Translations under genes and position numbers: made by a program
Notes under the pieces: model-generated
Databases searched by the model: none
The model's input: the letters and a program-made list of their open reading frames with translations, nothing else
Told to the model about the DNA's origin: nothing
Assembly (NCBI GenBank): GCA_025362975.1
Contig: JANYES010000006.1
Span: 1 to 61,891 of the forward strand
DNA: 61,891 nt
Source: Alphaproteobacteria bacterium
GTDB taxonomy: Bacteria; Pseudomonadota; Alphaproteobacteria; Rickettsiales; SXRF01
Reading direction: 5' to 3'
In this document: piece after piece, positions 17,580-26,535 of the stretch
Numbering within the stretch: the stretch's first letter is position 1
How the letters are laid out: each line of letters begins with the position of its first letter

Positions 17580-18381
17580 GAGCCTGCTGACCAAATTGGC
17601 AGATGGCGTTGCCGAAATAGCGGTCTTCGTCTTTGGGTTCTTTGAAGGTGAAGGTGCATTTCGAGACGCGTTCCTTCACCGCGCTCAGCGCGTTGCGGCC
17701 GTTGCGCAACAGCGAGGCTTCGTCGTCGAGGTCATTTTCCTCATGGGACTGGCCGATGATGCGGAAATTGGAGGGGATTTTTTTCTCGCTGCCGTAGGGC
17801 AATTTTTCGATGTTGAATTTCGGCTGGTTGAGCATCCCCTTTTTGAGTGGGTGCAACTCGGCGACCATGTCGCACCACAGGGCTTTGGCTTTTTCGGCGG
17901 TGAAGGGCAGGGGTTCGCCGGAGGCGTCGGCGATGTCTTGCAGCATTTTGGTGCTGAAGCCGAGTAGGGTACCAAGCGCAATGGTCTGCGCGGCACTCAG
18001 CTTGCCGTTATCGAGCAGGGCGGATTCAATTTCTTCGAAATAGTATTGCAGGTTGAAATAATGCTTGTCGTCGTTGCCTGCTGATGTCGGAAGCAAATCG
18101 GACTGGTCGAGGCGTTCGCACAGCCTTGCGCTGAGGCTTAGGAATTCAGCGTCGTCTTCATACAATACCGTGCTGTTAATCTTTGAAATCTGTACGATAT
18201 CGTGGATGCGGTTCTGGCGTTTTTCCAAAAGGGTTTTTGGTTTGTAGTCGGGTGCGATGTTGTAATGTTTTTTAGGGTTGACGGTCAGCTTGGCCAAGGC
18301 GACGCGGTTGGTGGCGATCATGTCGGCGGCGCGCATTTCAAGATCGAGGATGTTCGTCGGAAGGGTTGCCGTGATCGCCAT
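17554..18381 (-). CDS. Protein of unknown function, partner of the 15834 gene
   Basis: A 275-residue, mostly helical cytosolic protein. AGGCAGACCT precedes the ATG. It has a phosphorylation-like or binding segment DDKHYFNLQYYFEEIESALL and AQTIALGTLLGFS, but no family I know. Its last 8 codons overlap the start of the next gene in another reading frame. Both proteins have similar composition, so they could be two halves of one ancestral protein of about 850 residues or two subunits made in fixed ratio. Confidence 0.5.
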   Translation of the reverse strand: MAITATLPTNILDLEMRAADMIATNRVALAKLTVNPKKHYNIAPDYKPKTLLEKRQNRIHDIVQISKINSTVLYEDDAEFLSLSARLCERLDQSDLLPTSAGNDDKHYFNLQYYFEEIESALLDNGKLSAAQTIALGTLLGFSTKMLQDIADASGEPLPFTAEKAKALWCDMVAELHPLKKGMLNQPKFNIEKLPYGSEKKIPSNFRIIGQSHEENDLDDEASLLRNGRNALSAVKERVSKCTFTFKEPKDEDRYFGNAICQFGQQAHGKLWQMP

Positions 18382-18507
18382 AGGTCTGCCTGTTATAAGA
18401 GTTTATAAACGACGACAAACGTAAAGGAGTTGTTAATAAAGTAAAGACGAATCTTAGCGTTTAGGAAGAGACGTTTCTTTGGTAAAAAATATAGGAATAC
18501 AGCGGGC

Positions 18508-20457
18508 TTACGCTGAACGGACAGCGCTTAAGAACTCAACCACTTCACGGTTAAGCTCTTCAGACTGGCGGGAAAGTTCCTGCGCGGCGCTTAAAACCTG
18601 ATTGGCGGCGGCGGAGGCCTGGGCGGAGGAGCCGCTGACCTGTTCGAGGCTGTTGGAAATGTTCTGCGTGCCTACGGCTGCGGAGTGCATGCTGCGGGTG
18701 ATTTCGTTGGTGGTGGCGGATTGTTCTTCGACGGCGGCGGCGATGTTGGCCGAGGCGTTGGACACGTTGCCGACGGATTCCTTAATACCCTGCAACGACT
18801 CAATAATAGCGCGCGAAGCGGAATTCACCTCTCCGATCACATGGCTGACATCTTCGACAGATTTATTGGTCTGGCTGGCGAGGTTTTTGACTTCGGATGC
18901 GACCACCGCGAAGCCTTTACCGGCTTCCCCGGCACGCGCCGCCTCGATTGTAGCGTTGAGCGCCAGCAGGTTGATCTGCCCGGCGATATTGGCGATGAGG
19001 GTGACCGCTTCGCTGACTTTATGGGCGGCGGTGCTGAGCGTGGTGGCCTTTTCGTCGGCGGCGTCGCTTTTGCTGCGTGAATCGTTGGCGAGTTCGTTGG
19101 TGCGCTGCACCTGCACGGAGATTTCCTTCACCGAGGCGGAAAGCTCTTCAGCGGCAGACGCCACGGACTGCACGTTCGAGGTGGTTTCCACCGAGCTTTT
19201 AGCAGCGGATTGGGCGTTTTCGGTGGCTTTGCTCATGATCTGCGTCACTTCCTGCGCGGTTTGCGACAGCTGCGTGGAGGCGGAGGCAACGGTGGCGACG
19301 ATGCCTTTGACCTTGGATTCGAAGGCGGCGGTGATTTTCTGGATGGATTCACCGCGTTTCTTTTCGCTTTCAAGGCGCTCAATTTCCTTCTTGCCCGCTT
19401 TTTCGCGCTCGATGGCAGATTCGTGGAAGCTGAGCAGCGAGTGGTTAAGCACGCCGATTTCGTCCTTGCGGTCAAGGCGGTGGATATCCATGTCGAGTTC
19501 GCCGGCAGTAAGGCGGGACATATGTTCGGTGATGGTTTTGATCGGTTTGGTAATGGAGCTGACGATCAGCCAGAAAATCAGTAGGCCGATCGCTGTCGAA
19601 CCACCGGACATCATCAGGCGCTGCGTGAGGGTTTTATAGAAATCGTTGACGCGGTTGGTCAGCAGGCGTTCCAGCTCGTCGTTATCTTTGATGGCGAGTT
19701 TATGCAGCTCTGCAATGAGGTTTTCGTCGTTGTTTATGAGCGCGGCGTGGTCGTTGTTTTTAGAGGCGGCGTCGATACCAGCGATGATGGTGGTGATGGT
19801 TTTGCCTTGCGCGTCGAGCGAGGCTTTGAGCGAGCCGTCGACGTTGTTTTTGAAGGCTTTGCTAAGATCGGCTGTCAGGTTGCCGCCGCTGGTGACGATG
19901 CCATCATGGGCTTCGGCATAGGCGATTTTGTGCTCGTCGCTGGCGTCGGCGTCCAGGTCCTTGATGTCGGTAATAATGGCGCTGGCGCGGGCTAGCAGGG
20001 CGGGGATCTGGTTGACCGTAATGTCGCCGATGAAGTAGGCGTCGCCGTCGGGATCGAGGGTGATGTTAGAGTTATCGGAGATGGCGGTGATTAAATCCGT
20101 CGCTTTACCGATGATGTCGCCGGTGGGTGTGCCATCGGCAGCGCTTTGCAGCATCTGGGACAGTTCTTTGGACTGCGAAGTGACGGCCAGCACGCCGTTA
20201 TCTTCGAGTTCGGCGCGGTTAAGCGCGGTGGAGGCATTGTGGTACAGCTCGGCTGTGGGGTGGGCGGTAGTGCCTGCGGCGAGGGCTTCATGGGCGGCGC
20301 GCAGGTAATGCGCCCCGGCGATTTCCGTTTTGGCGAAGCTGATTAATTCTTCCTTTTCCTTGTAGAGGAAGTAGCATAGCAAGGTGATGGGCACGAGTAG
20401 CAGTACAACGGCGAAGCCGATTTTGGTGCCGATGGAAAGATTGTTAAACATTGTCAT
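18508..20457 (-). CDS. Methyl-accepting chemotaxis protein
   Basis: A 649-residue transducer. There is a transmembrane helix at about 11-30, a periplasmic helical sensor to about 285, a second membrane helix ([15 protein letters not shown]), then a HAMP domain starting [19 protein letters not shown]. The C-terminal coiled signalling domain contains the hairpin tip [20 protein letters not shown], which contacts CheA/CheW. GGGATGTC lies before the start codon. No CheR-binding pentapeptide is seen at the C-terminus. The ligand is unknown. No che genes are adjacent. Confidence 0.95.
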   Translation of the reverse strand: MTMFNNLSIGTKIGFAVVLLLVPITLLCYFLYKEKEELISFAKTEIAGAHYLRAAHEALAAGTTAHPTAELYHNASTALNRAELEDNGVLAVTSQSKELSQMLQSAADGTPTGDIIGKATDLITAISDNSNITLDPDGDAYFIGDITVNQIPALLARASAIITDIKDLDADASDEHKIAYAEAHDGIVTSGGNLTADLSKAFKNNVDGSLKASLDAQGKTITTIIAGIDAASKNNDHAALINNDENLIAELHKLAIKDNDELERLLTNRVNDFYKTLTQRLMMSGGSTAIGLLIFWLIVSSITKPIKTITEHMSRLTAGELDMDIHRLDRKDEIGVLNHSLLSFHESAIEREKAGKKEIERLESEKKRGESIQKITAAFESKVKGIVATVASASTQLSQTAQEVTQIMSKATENAQSAAKSSVETTSNVQSVASAAEELSASVKEISVQVQRTNELANDSRSKSDAADEKATTLSTAAHKVSEAVTLIANIAGQINLLALNATIEAARAGEAGKGFAVVASEVKNLASQTNKSVEDVSHVIGEVNSASRAIIESLQGIKESVGNVSNASANIAAAVEEQSATTNEITRSMHSAAVGTQNISNSLEQVSGSSAQASAAANQVLSAAQELSRQSEELNREVVEFLSAVRSA

Positions 20458-20574
20458 GACATCCCTGCTTGATATTATTTTTGTTGATCATGCAGGTGAA
20501 AATTTAAAGAAGGTTTAAAATGAGGCGCTTTGGCTTAGTAAATTCAAAAAATTATCCATTAGCCGGACAGTAGG

Positions 20575-21015
20575 ATGCAGGTCTTTGTCGATAGCGATGC
20601 GTGCCCCGTGAAGGACGAGGTCATCAAGGTGGCCACTCGCTATCAGCGCATGGTGACGTTCGTCAGCAATCAGGGGATGCGGCCCTATCATTTGCCAAAT
20701 GTGAAGCAGGTGGTGGTGAGCGCGTCGTTCGATGCGGCGGATGACTGGATTGTCGAGCAGGTACAGGCGGGCGATGTGGTGGTCACCAACGATATTCCGC
20801 TGGCTTCGCGCAGCATTAAAAAAGGTTGCCGGGCCTTAAGCCCTTCGGGGCATATGTTCAACGAGCAGAATATCGGCGCGGCGATGGCGATGCGTGAACT
20901 CAACGCGCATTTGCGCGAAACAGGCGAAAGCAAAGGTTATAACGCCAGTTTTTCCAAGAAAGACCGCTCGCAGTTTCTGCAATCGTTCGACCGGCTATTG
21001 TCTACGGCTGGATAA
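20575..21015 (+). CDS. yaiI: YaiI/YqxD family protein (UPF0178, DUF188)
   Basis: A 146-residue protein matching the YaiI/YqxD family through its entire length: VFVDSDACPVKDEV at the N-terminus, VSASFDAADDWI, GDVVVTNDIPLA and ALSPSGHMF. The fold is a PIN/NYN-like nuclease domain with conserved aspartates (D7, D9 and the Asp of TNDIP), so nuclease activity has been suspected, but none is established to my knowledge. Its 3' end overlaps the convergent HlyD-like gene by 14 bases. Confidence 0.93.
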   Translation: MQVFVDSDACPVKDEVIKVATRYQRMVTFVSNQGMRPYHLPNVKQVVVSASFDAADDWIVEQVQAGDVVVTNDIPLASRSIKKGCRALSPSGHMFNEQNIGAAMAMRELNAHLRETGESKGYNASFSKKDRSQFLQSFDRLLSTAG

Positions 21016-21805
21016 CGGAAATCACGAACACCGTGTCGTTGGCGCCGACGAGTGCGCCGACATCGGCGCGGCGTTCGGAGATGGTGCCGTCGGCAGGCGA
21101 CAGCAGCTTGGTGTCGGCGAGTTCGGATTCGGCGAGCGTCAGGCTGCCGCGGGCAATCTGCATGGCGGCTTTATAACCGCTGACGCCTTGTTGTTCGCGG
21201 CCGATGGCTTCTTGCTGGGCCAGCTCGCGCTTGCGGCGCTCCACCATCACTTCCGCGTCATGCGCGTTCTGGACGTCGTCGAGATAGATGTTATCAACAC
21301 GGCCAGATACTTGCTGGGCTTTACGTTTTTCCAGATCGTCGCGGGCGAGGTCGAGCGTGCGCTGGTCCGCGTCGAGATTGGCGCGGGCAGTTTCGATGGC
21401 GGTGAAATTAGGATTCGGAGCGGTGCTGGACTGCATGTCCTGCGCTGTTGCGGCTTGCAAGCGGGCGCGGGCGCTGGTGATGGATTTCTCGAACGGCGCA
21501 GTGTCGAGCTTGGCGAGGATATCGCCTTTGCGAACCTGAGCATGTTCGGCGAAAAACAGCTGGCTGATGCGGCCGCCGACGTGGAAGGCGGCGGGTATGT
21601 CCTGCGTGTTGACCGTGGGCGCTGCCGGTTGGGCGGTAACGGCGGTCACTTGTCCGCCGGAGGTGGGCTTGCTCATTTCTGTATGGGTGGGCTGCACGTA
21701 GATGGAGGAGGGGCGCAGCATGATGTACAGCTGCAGCGCGATGACGACGAGCACGCCGCCGAGGATGATTTTCGTCAGGTTGGACTTTTTATTATTCTCA
21801 GCCAT
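21002..21805 (-). CDS. HlyD-family membrane fusion (periplasmic adaptor) protein
   Basis: The start at 21805 has AAGGAGTGATA just upstream; longer forms lack this. The 267-residue product has a single N-terminal membrane helix (IILGGVLVVIALQLYIML), a lipoyl-like half motif VRKGDILAKLDTAPFEKSI, a long coiled coil (about 110-210) and a second half VDNIY... GTISERRADVGALVGAND. This is the layout of adaptors that link an inner-membrane pump to an outer-membrane channel. No pump gene lies beside it, and the beta-barrel domain is short, so it may be an orphan adaptor. Confidence 0.85.
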   Translation of the reverse strand: MAENNKKSNLTKIILGGVLVVIALQLYIMLRPSSIYVQPTHTEMSKPTSGGQVTAVTAQPAAPTVNTQDIPAAFHVGGRISQLFFAEHAQVRKGDILAKLDTAPFEKSITSARARLQAATAQDMQSSTAPNPNFTAIETARANLDADQRTLDLARDDLEKRKAQQVSGRVDNIYLDDVQNAHDAEVMVERRKRELAQQEAIGREQQGVSGYKAAMQIARGSLTLAESELADTKLLSPADGTISERRADVGALVGANDTVFVISVIQP

Positions 21806-21908
21806 TATCACTCCTTGTTGCGGATATTGGAGCCGCAGGCTACATAAGTAATCCATATGATCTTGGTTCGCATGGTAAATTTATGTGGCATCATGTAAAG
21901 AAGTATCT

Positions 21909-22403
21909 ATGCGCCGTTTCACATTTGCCATTGCCATGCTTTGTGCTATTGCCGGCTGCGACAATGTTGTCCAGCGCGGCGGGGTGCCGGTACAGTTCGC
22001 CCAGCCTTTCGTGCTAGGCGATCGGAGCTGGAACACCGGTGAAGCGGTGGTGAAGGGCAAGCCGACCTGCGAAGTGCGCGCCGGCGAGTTGGGCGTCGCC
22101 CAGCAGCTTGACAATGGGCGGGTGGTTGAGCAGGTGGTTATCAGCGTAAAACTCAGCCCGGGGGATAGCTACAAGGTGCTGGTTGGGCCGCATTCGTATG
22201 AAACGAAGGATAGCTGGTTCAACGACCGCGATTCCAGAGCTATTATTCGCGACATGAAAACGGCCAGTATCGTCTATACTGAGCAGCGCGAGTTGACCCT
22301 CGGGGTAAATAATCGTTACCGTGAAATCCCTAACAAAATCCCGCTCGACGGGTTTGCCGCCCAGTTCGACGCCTGTACGCGCTCGATTAGCAAAGTAAAA
22401 TAA
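21909..22403 (+). CDS. Putative lipoprotein, unknown function
   Basis: The ATG at 21909 follows AAAGAAG by five bases. The 164-residue product begins MRRFTFAIAMLCAIAGC, a signal peptide ending in a lipobox (AIAGC) with lipidation Cys at 17. The mature part is rich in beta-strands (VVIS VKLSPGDSYKVLVGPHSYETK) and has two further Cys, one near the C-terminus (FDACTRS). I do not recognise the family. It is divergent from the HlyD-like gene (103 bases apart), so it may serve the same envelope process. Confidence 0.6.
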   Translation: MRRFTFAIAMLCAIAGCDNVVQRGGVPVQFAQPFVLGDRSWNTGEAVVKGKPTCEVRAGELGVAQQLDNGRVVEQVVISVKLSPGDSYKVLVGPHSYETKDSWFNDRDSRAIIRDMKTASIVYTEQRELTLGVNNRYREIPNKIPLDGFAAQFDACTRSISKVK

Positions 22404-22468
22404 GACATTATAATTTTATGTCGCGCCTTTTATGGTAAGCTGGAGCTTATCCGTTTATAATGGCACCC

Positions 22469-22948
22469 ATGAAATCAATTCACCTGTTACTCCTGCTCCT
22501 GCTTCCCGCCGCTAGCGCCTTTGCTGCTGGCCCCAAGGAATCCTTCACACGCATCAACCAATGCGTGACCACGCAGGACACCGCCACCTGCCGCGACTGG
22601 ATTACGGTCAGCTCAGTGGCCATCTACGACCGATTCATCGCCGACGATCTGGCCAAATGCCTGCCCAAGGACGCGATCTATATTTCGCAGAAACAAGCTG
22701 GTAGCGAAGTTATCGTCCGCGCCGGTGTAAACGCGGGAAGCCGCACCATGCGGCTGGTGTTCGTGGAGGAGGAGGGGAAGTGGAAACTCGACGTGCCGGA
22801 ATCGCTGCACCTTGGCATCGGCGATAACTGGGAGCAACAGTTGAACCTGACGGAAGAAGCGTATGCCATGATGAAACAATACATGGGCGACAAGCTCAAC
22901 TGCGCGATGTTGCAGAATCTTGCGAATACCAACATGCAGAAGAAATGA
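22469..22948 (+). CDS. Small exported protein, unknown function
   Basis: The product is about 159 residues with a classic signal peptide (MKSIHLLLLLLLPAASAFA) and four Cys in the mature part, which could form two disulfides in the periplasm. The start is uncertain: ATG at 22460 also fits but overlaps a perfect TATAAT, and neither has a ribosome site. MRLVFVEEEGKWKLDVPES resembles the strand pattern of small NTF2-like or DUF-type exported proteins, but this is only impression. Confidence 0.6.
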   Translation: MKSIHLLLLLLLPAASAFAAGPKESFTRINQCVTTQDTATCRDWITVSSVAIYDRFIADDLAKCLPKDAIYISQKQAGSEVIVRAGVNAGSRTMRLVFVEEEGKWKLDVPESLHLGIGDNWEQQLNLTEEAYAMMKQYMGDKLNCAMLQNLANTNMQKK

Positions 22949-22954
22949 TGATGC

Positions 22955-23223
22955 CTACCGGCCTCGCGAGGGTGATTTAAGATAAGGTATTACCCGCGCT
23001 GTCAGCAGCTCGCTCAGTTCAGGCTGCATAAAGGTATAATCACCTTATGCGCTTTTTCCATCACGAACACGATGTCGACGCCCTCGAGATGCTCTGACGT
23101 TAGCCTTTCTTCCGCATCAGGCGCCAACCCGGCGGACGATGTTTCAATGCCCGGCAACTGCGCGAATACGTTTTCCGCTGTGGGGGAGCGCAAGCGATTG
23201 CGTGAGCAGACGAAAAGAGGTGT
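22955..23223 (-). pseudogene. Decayed low-molecular-weight protein-tyrosine phosphatase (COG4551-like)
   Basis: On the minus strand, one frame reads VCSRNRLRSPTAENVFAQL, then SSAGLAPDAEERL and VDIVFVMEKAHK. The first has the C-x5-R-S phosphatase loop, and the whole is the N-terminal half of small tyrosine phosphatases of the COG4551 type. The frame then jumps: DYTFMQPELSELLTARV, the C-terminal end of the same family, follows directly in another frame and ends at 22955. About 20-25 residues (the KLxRRF...VICLDIPD part) are missing and there is no start codon between the upstream stop and the Cys. It lies about 20 bases downstream of the tRNA-Thr gene. Confidence 0.75.
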
Positions 23224-23244
23224 ATGGTAACGTCAATCTTGAAA

Positions 23245-23320
23245 TGGTGCCGCTTGTCGGATTCGAACCAACGACCTACGGTTTACAAAACCGTTGCTCT
23301 ACCAGCTGAGCTAAAGCGGC
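23245..23320 (-). tRNA. tRNA-Thr (anticodon UGU)
   Basis: A full 76-base cloverleaf on the minus strand with encoded CCA: acceptor GCCGCTT with AAGCGGC, D-arm TAGCTCAGCTGGTAGAGC, anticodon arm ACGGT-TTTGTAA-ACCGT (anticodon TGT), and T-arm GTTGGTTCGAATCCGAC. It lies between a hypothetical gene and a decayed phosphatase gene. Confidence 0.97.
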
Positions 23321-23376
23321 ACATGGGCTTAGGGATTAAGGGAAACTGGCGTAAGGTGCAATAGTTTTGTCGTGGT

Positions 23377-23901
23377 TTACTTATCGTGGGCGGGGCTGGG
23401 TTCCTTGACGGTGAGGCGGTCGAGCAGGCTCCTGCTGTTGACGATGGCCAGCGATGTGGTGATGACGATACCGGCGGCACCGGTGGCAAACACGATGGCG
23501 TTGGTTTTCTGGTTGGGATGCATGCCGCGCCAATAGTCGATGATGTTGTGGAAACCTGCTTTTTCAAAGGTTTCCTTCACGGCGACGCGATAGATGTTGT
23601 TTTGCGCCTCAGCAAGCGCCGGGCCTTTGACGGCGATGCCGCTTTCGGCTTCGTTGAAGATGTTCAGCATCTCGCCGCGGTGGTCCGACTGTAATTGCTT
23701 GAACGCGCCAGAGGTTACGAAGTTCTTGTAGATGGCTTTGCGGATTTCGGTGCGCCCGACCCACCAGGCGGTGGCAGCGGCGGCAGGATAGGTCAGGATT
23801 TTGACGGCTTTGACCAGCGGGTGCAGCTTTTCCTGCTCGGCACGATCGATCGTGTCTTCCGCTTTGCTGATTTTATCGATAAGCGTTGGTGAGTCAGCCA
23901 T
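23377..23901 (-). CDS. Membrane-associated protein of unknown function
   Basis: A 174-residue protein with an acidic helical N-terminus (LIDKISKAEDTIDRAEQE), a hydrophobic stretch (VKILTYPAAAATAWWVG at about 30-48) and a second one near the C-terminus (AIVFATGAAGIVITTSLAIV). Between them is a charged helical domain. It may be a small two-helix inner-membrane protein. I do not recognise a family. No operon partner is on the same strand nearby. Confidence 0.5.
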   Translation of the reverse strand: MADSPTLIDKISKAEDTIDRAEQEKLHPLVKAVKILTYPAAAATAWWVGRTEIRKAIYKNFVTSGAFKQLQSDHRGEMLNIFNEAESGIAVKGPALAEAQNNIYRVAVKETFEKAGFHNIIDYWRGMHPNQKTNAIVFATGAAGIVITTSLAIVNSRSLLDRLTVKEPSPAHDK

Positions 23902-24027
23902 CGTTCCCGGCAGTCTTTAGCAGTCACGCTATGTTTGTAAGATATGCTAACTTTACACAAGTTGATGCAAATTTACAACTTTGCTGGGATTAATAATGAA
24001 AACGGCGCTAATGCACTGAATTATATA

Positions 24028-25413
24028 TTATTCGCCGCTATATTCGCCTTCGTTGAGCCATGCGCGGTGGTTAGCGGGCTTGCCGAAGTAGTAGCCCTGC
24101 ATGAAATCGACGCCCATTTCCATGAGGATTTTGGTGATTTCGCCGTTTTCGACAAACTCGGCAACCGTAGTAAGGCCGAAGCCCTGCGCGAAGTCGAGAA
24201 GGGTTTTGACGAAAAAGCGGTTATCGGCGCTTTCTCCTAAGTCTTTAATGAACACGCCGTCGATTTTCACCATGTCGACCGAGAGCGCCTTAAGCTGGCG
24301 GAACGAGGTGTAGCCGGAGCCGAAATCGTCGAGCGCTACCTGGCATCCCATCGATTGCAAGGAGGCCACGAAGAAGGCGGTGCGGCGAAGATCGCGGTGA
24401 ATCGCGGTTTCGGTGATTTCCACGATCAGGCGCGGGGCGATGTAAGGCGTTTCCTTGATGAGCTGGCTTAAGCGTTCCAGCCAGCCGACGTTTTCGGTGG
24501 TCATGTTGGAGACGTTGAAAGCGAGCGTTACGTCGTTGGCGTTGCGCAGTTCCTGAATCACCATTTCCATCACCATCGTGTCGATGATATCGATCATGCC
24601 CATTTTTTCCGCTACCGGAATGAGTGCTCCCGCTGAGCTGATTTTTCCGGTCTGGTTCACCAAGCGCAAGAGAGCTTCATAATGCGACGTTTTGCCGGTT
24701 TTGCTTTCGATAATCGGCTGGTAGGAAAGGCGCAGGCGCTTTTCCTTGTAAGCTTTGAACAAATAATTGGCTAGGCCCATCTGCTGGCGGCACTGGTCCG
24801 CTTCGGGGCGGGTCATGTCATAGGTGCGGTGCGGACTGGATTGCTGAGAATTTACGGCGACGTAGGCTTTATCGAGCGCGTCATGCGCGCCAGCGGTTTC
24901 CTGGGGAAAGCTCACCGAGCCGATGGCGCCGATGATGTGGAGAGCTACGGTTGCAAAGCTGTCGCGGCCGAAATTCTGAATGATGGTGTGGATGCGCTGC
25001 GCGATAATCGCGGAATCTTCAGGATAAGTGTTGCGCAAGATAATGCCAAGCTGGTCGCGCTGTAAGCGCTGCACGGTGTCGCCGGAAGACAGGATGGCGA
25101 CGATCATTTTGATTAGATCATGCATCACGATTTCAGACGTGTCGTGGCCGTAAGCATTGATAATCATCGACAGGTTGGAAATCGACACCAGCATGAGCGA
25201 GCCGGAGGAATGCTCGGAAATGATATTCTGGATGGCTTTTTCAAGCGTATCGACGAAATCGCGGGGGTAAAAATCGCCGCCGGGGTAGCTTAAAGTTTCG
25301 GGCAGGTCGACATCCGGGAATTCTGGGTCGGAGGCAATCGAAGGCTCGCCTTTGCGCGGGGCGGAACCTGAAATGCGGGTGCTTGGGGGAAGGCCCTCGG
25401 GCTGCGATGCCAT
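24028..25413 (-). CDS. EAL-domain protein with degenerate GGDEF domain (c-di-GMP phosphodiesterase)
   Basis: A 461-residue cytosolic protein. The N-terminal GGDEF-like domain (about 45-190) lacks the GG(D/E)EF signature: the site reads RLQRDQLGIILRN, so it should not make c-di-GMP. The EAL domain (about 215-450) is intact: YEALLRL, NVSNMTTE, IVEITETA, ALDDFGSGYTSF, VKIDGVFIKD, AEFVEN and MQGYYFGKP, which contain the metal and catalytic residues of active phosphodiesterases. It likely lowers c-di-GMP. No membrane segments or sensor domain are visible. Confidence 0.9.
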   Translation of the reverse strand: MASQPEGLPPSTRISGSAPRKGEPSIASDPEFPDVDLPETLSYPGGDFYPRDFVDTLEKAIQNIISEHSSGSLMLVSISNLSMIINAYGHDTSEIVMHDLIKMIVAILSSGDTVQRLQRDQLGIILRNTYPEDSAIIAQRIHTIIQNFGRDSFATVALHIIGAIGSVSFPQETAGAHDALDKAYVAVNSQQSSPHRTYDMTRPEADQCRQQMGLANYLFKAYKEKRLRLSYQPIIESKTGKTSHYEALLRLVNQTGKISSAGALIPVAEKMGMIDIIDTMVMEMVIQELRNANDVTLAFNVSNMTTENVGWLERLSQLIKETPYIAPRLIVEITETAIHRDLRRTAFFVASLQSMGCQVALDDFGSGYTSFRQLKALSVDMVKIDGVFIKDLGESADNRFFVKTLLDFAQGFGLTTVAEFVENGEITKILMEMGVDFMQGYYFGKPANHRAWLNEGEYSGE

Positions 25414-25639
25414 TATAGGTCTTTCCCCGCACTCGGCATCAATAGCTGGCTTATGTCGTTTTTCTTCATAAATTCAGATATTAATCCAATGGTTACTAAC
25501 GTATCATTCACTTCTGCAACTTATCTATCATCCCATACATTGGTAAATTTTTATTAAATTCGTCTGGGACAACGTAATGAATTTAAAATGTCCTTGATAA
25601 GGCAAAAACCTAGCACCGAAAGGTAAAGATAGTGTTTAT

Positions 25640-26491
25640 TTACATGCCGCTTAGTAAGGTTCCGGCGAAGATGAACCAGCCAATTTTTGTGTTTGAAATG
25701 AAAGTCTTGCGGCAAGATAGCGGGTCATCGGGCTGCACTTTACATAATTGATGGCCGAAATGTAGCTGGGCGAGTGCCATGCAGGTAAAATAAAGCATGC
25801 CGCTACCGGCCGCCCAACCGGCAGCACACCAGAAGGCAATCGCCAGCAGATAAAACACACCGACAACGGTGCGTGTGCGCTCGCCGAGGCGTAGGGCGGT
25901 GGATTTAATGCTCACCTTGGCGTCATCGAGCTTGTCCTGATGGGCGTAAATCGTGTCGTAGCCCAGCGTCCAGAAAATGCCCCCGGCGTAAAGCAGCACG
26001 GCGGGCAGCTCCACGGTGCCGCGCACGGCAGCCCAACCCATCAGCGCACCCCAGTTGAAGGTAAATCCAAGGAAAAGCTGCGGCCACCATGTAATGCGCT
26101 TCATGAACGGGTAGGTAATGACCAATGGCAGGGACGCCAAAGCCCATAAAACCACGGTTTTACCGAGATACAGCGCATCTAGCCCGGCGATGCTAACCAG
26201 CACGAACAATATCAAAAGCGACTGATGCAGCGTCATTTCGCCGCTGGCGAGCGGGCGATTGCGAGTGCGCTCGACATGCTTGTCGAGATCGCGGTCGGCG
26301 ATGTCGTTAACGATGCAACCGCTGCTGCGCATCAGCACCGCGCCGAGGGCAAAAAGCGCCAGCAAAAGCAAGGAAGGCTTGCCGTTTGATGCCAGCGCGA
26401 CGGACCACCAGCACGGCCACAATAATAGCCATATCCCCACCGGTTGGTGCAGGCGCATAAGGCGGGCAGGCGCGGTGTTGAGCAGATTCAT
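25640..26491 (-). CDS. ubiA: 4-hydroxybenzoate polyprenyltransferase
   Basis: A 283-residue multi-pass membrane enzyme of ubiquinone synthesis, attaching the polyprenyl tail to 4-hydroxybenzoate. The first Asp-rich motif is NDIADRDLDKHVERTRNRPLA and the second is YDTIYAHQDKLDDAKVSIKST, both as in UbiA, with about nine helices and normal family length. It is divergent from rsmE with only 44 bases between start codons, and the stretch upstream of it (25414-25639 side) is plain AT-rich spacer with no gene. Confidence 0.95.
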   Translation of the reverse strand: MNLLNTAPARLMRLHQPVGIWLLLWPCWWSVALASNGKPSLLLLALFALGAVLMRSSGCIVNDIADRDLDKHVERTRNRPLASGEMTLHQSLLILFVLVSIAGLDALYLGKTVVLWALASLPLVITYPFMKRITWWPQLFLGFTFNWGALMGWAAVRGTVELPAVLLYAGGIFWTLGYDTIYAHQDKLDDAKVSIKSTALRLGERTRTVVGVFYLLAIAFWCAAGWAAGSGMLYFTCMALAQLHFGHQLCKVQPDDPLSCRKTFISNTKIGWFIFAGTLLSGM

Positions 26492-26535
26492 GGCTATTTA
26501 CTTTAGTTAGATAAAGCATTAGCTTCTTAAGGCAT

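Noticed and set aside
17554-17594. Programmed frameshift site between the two unknown proteins
   Set aside because: No slippery heptamer followed by a stable hairpin was seen in the overlap; ordinary coupling is enough, though a mutational frameshift is still possible.
22955-23223. Intact phosphatase gene
   Set aside because: The two recognisable halves are in different frames, lack ~20-25 middle residues and have no start codon.
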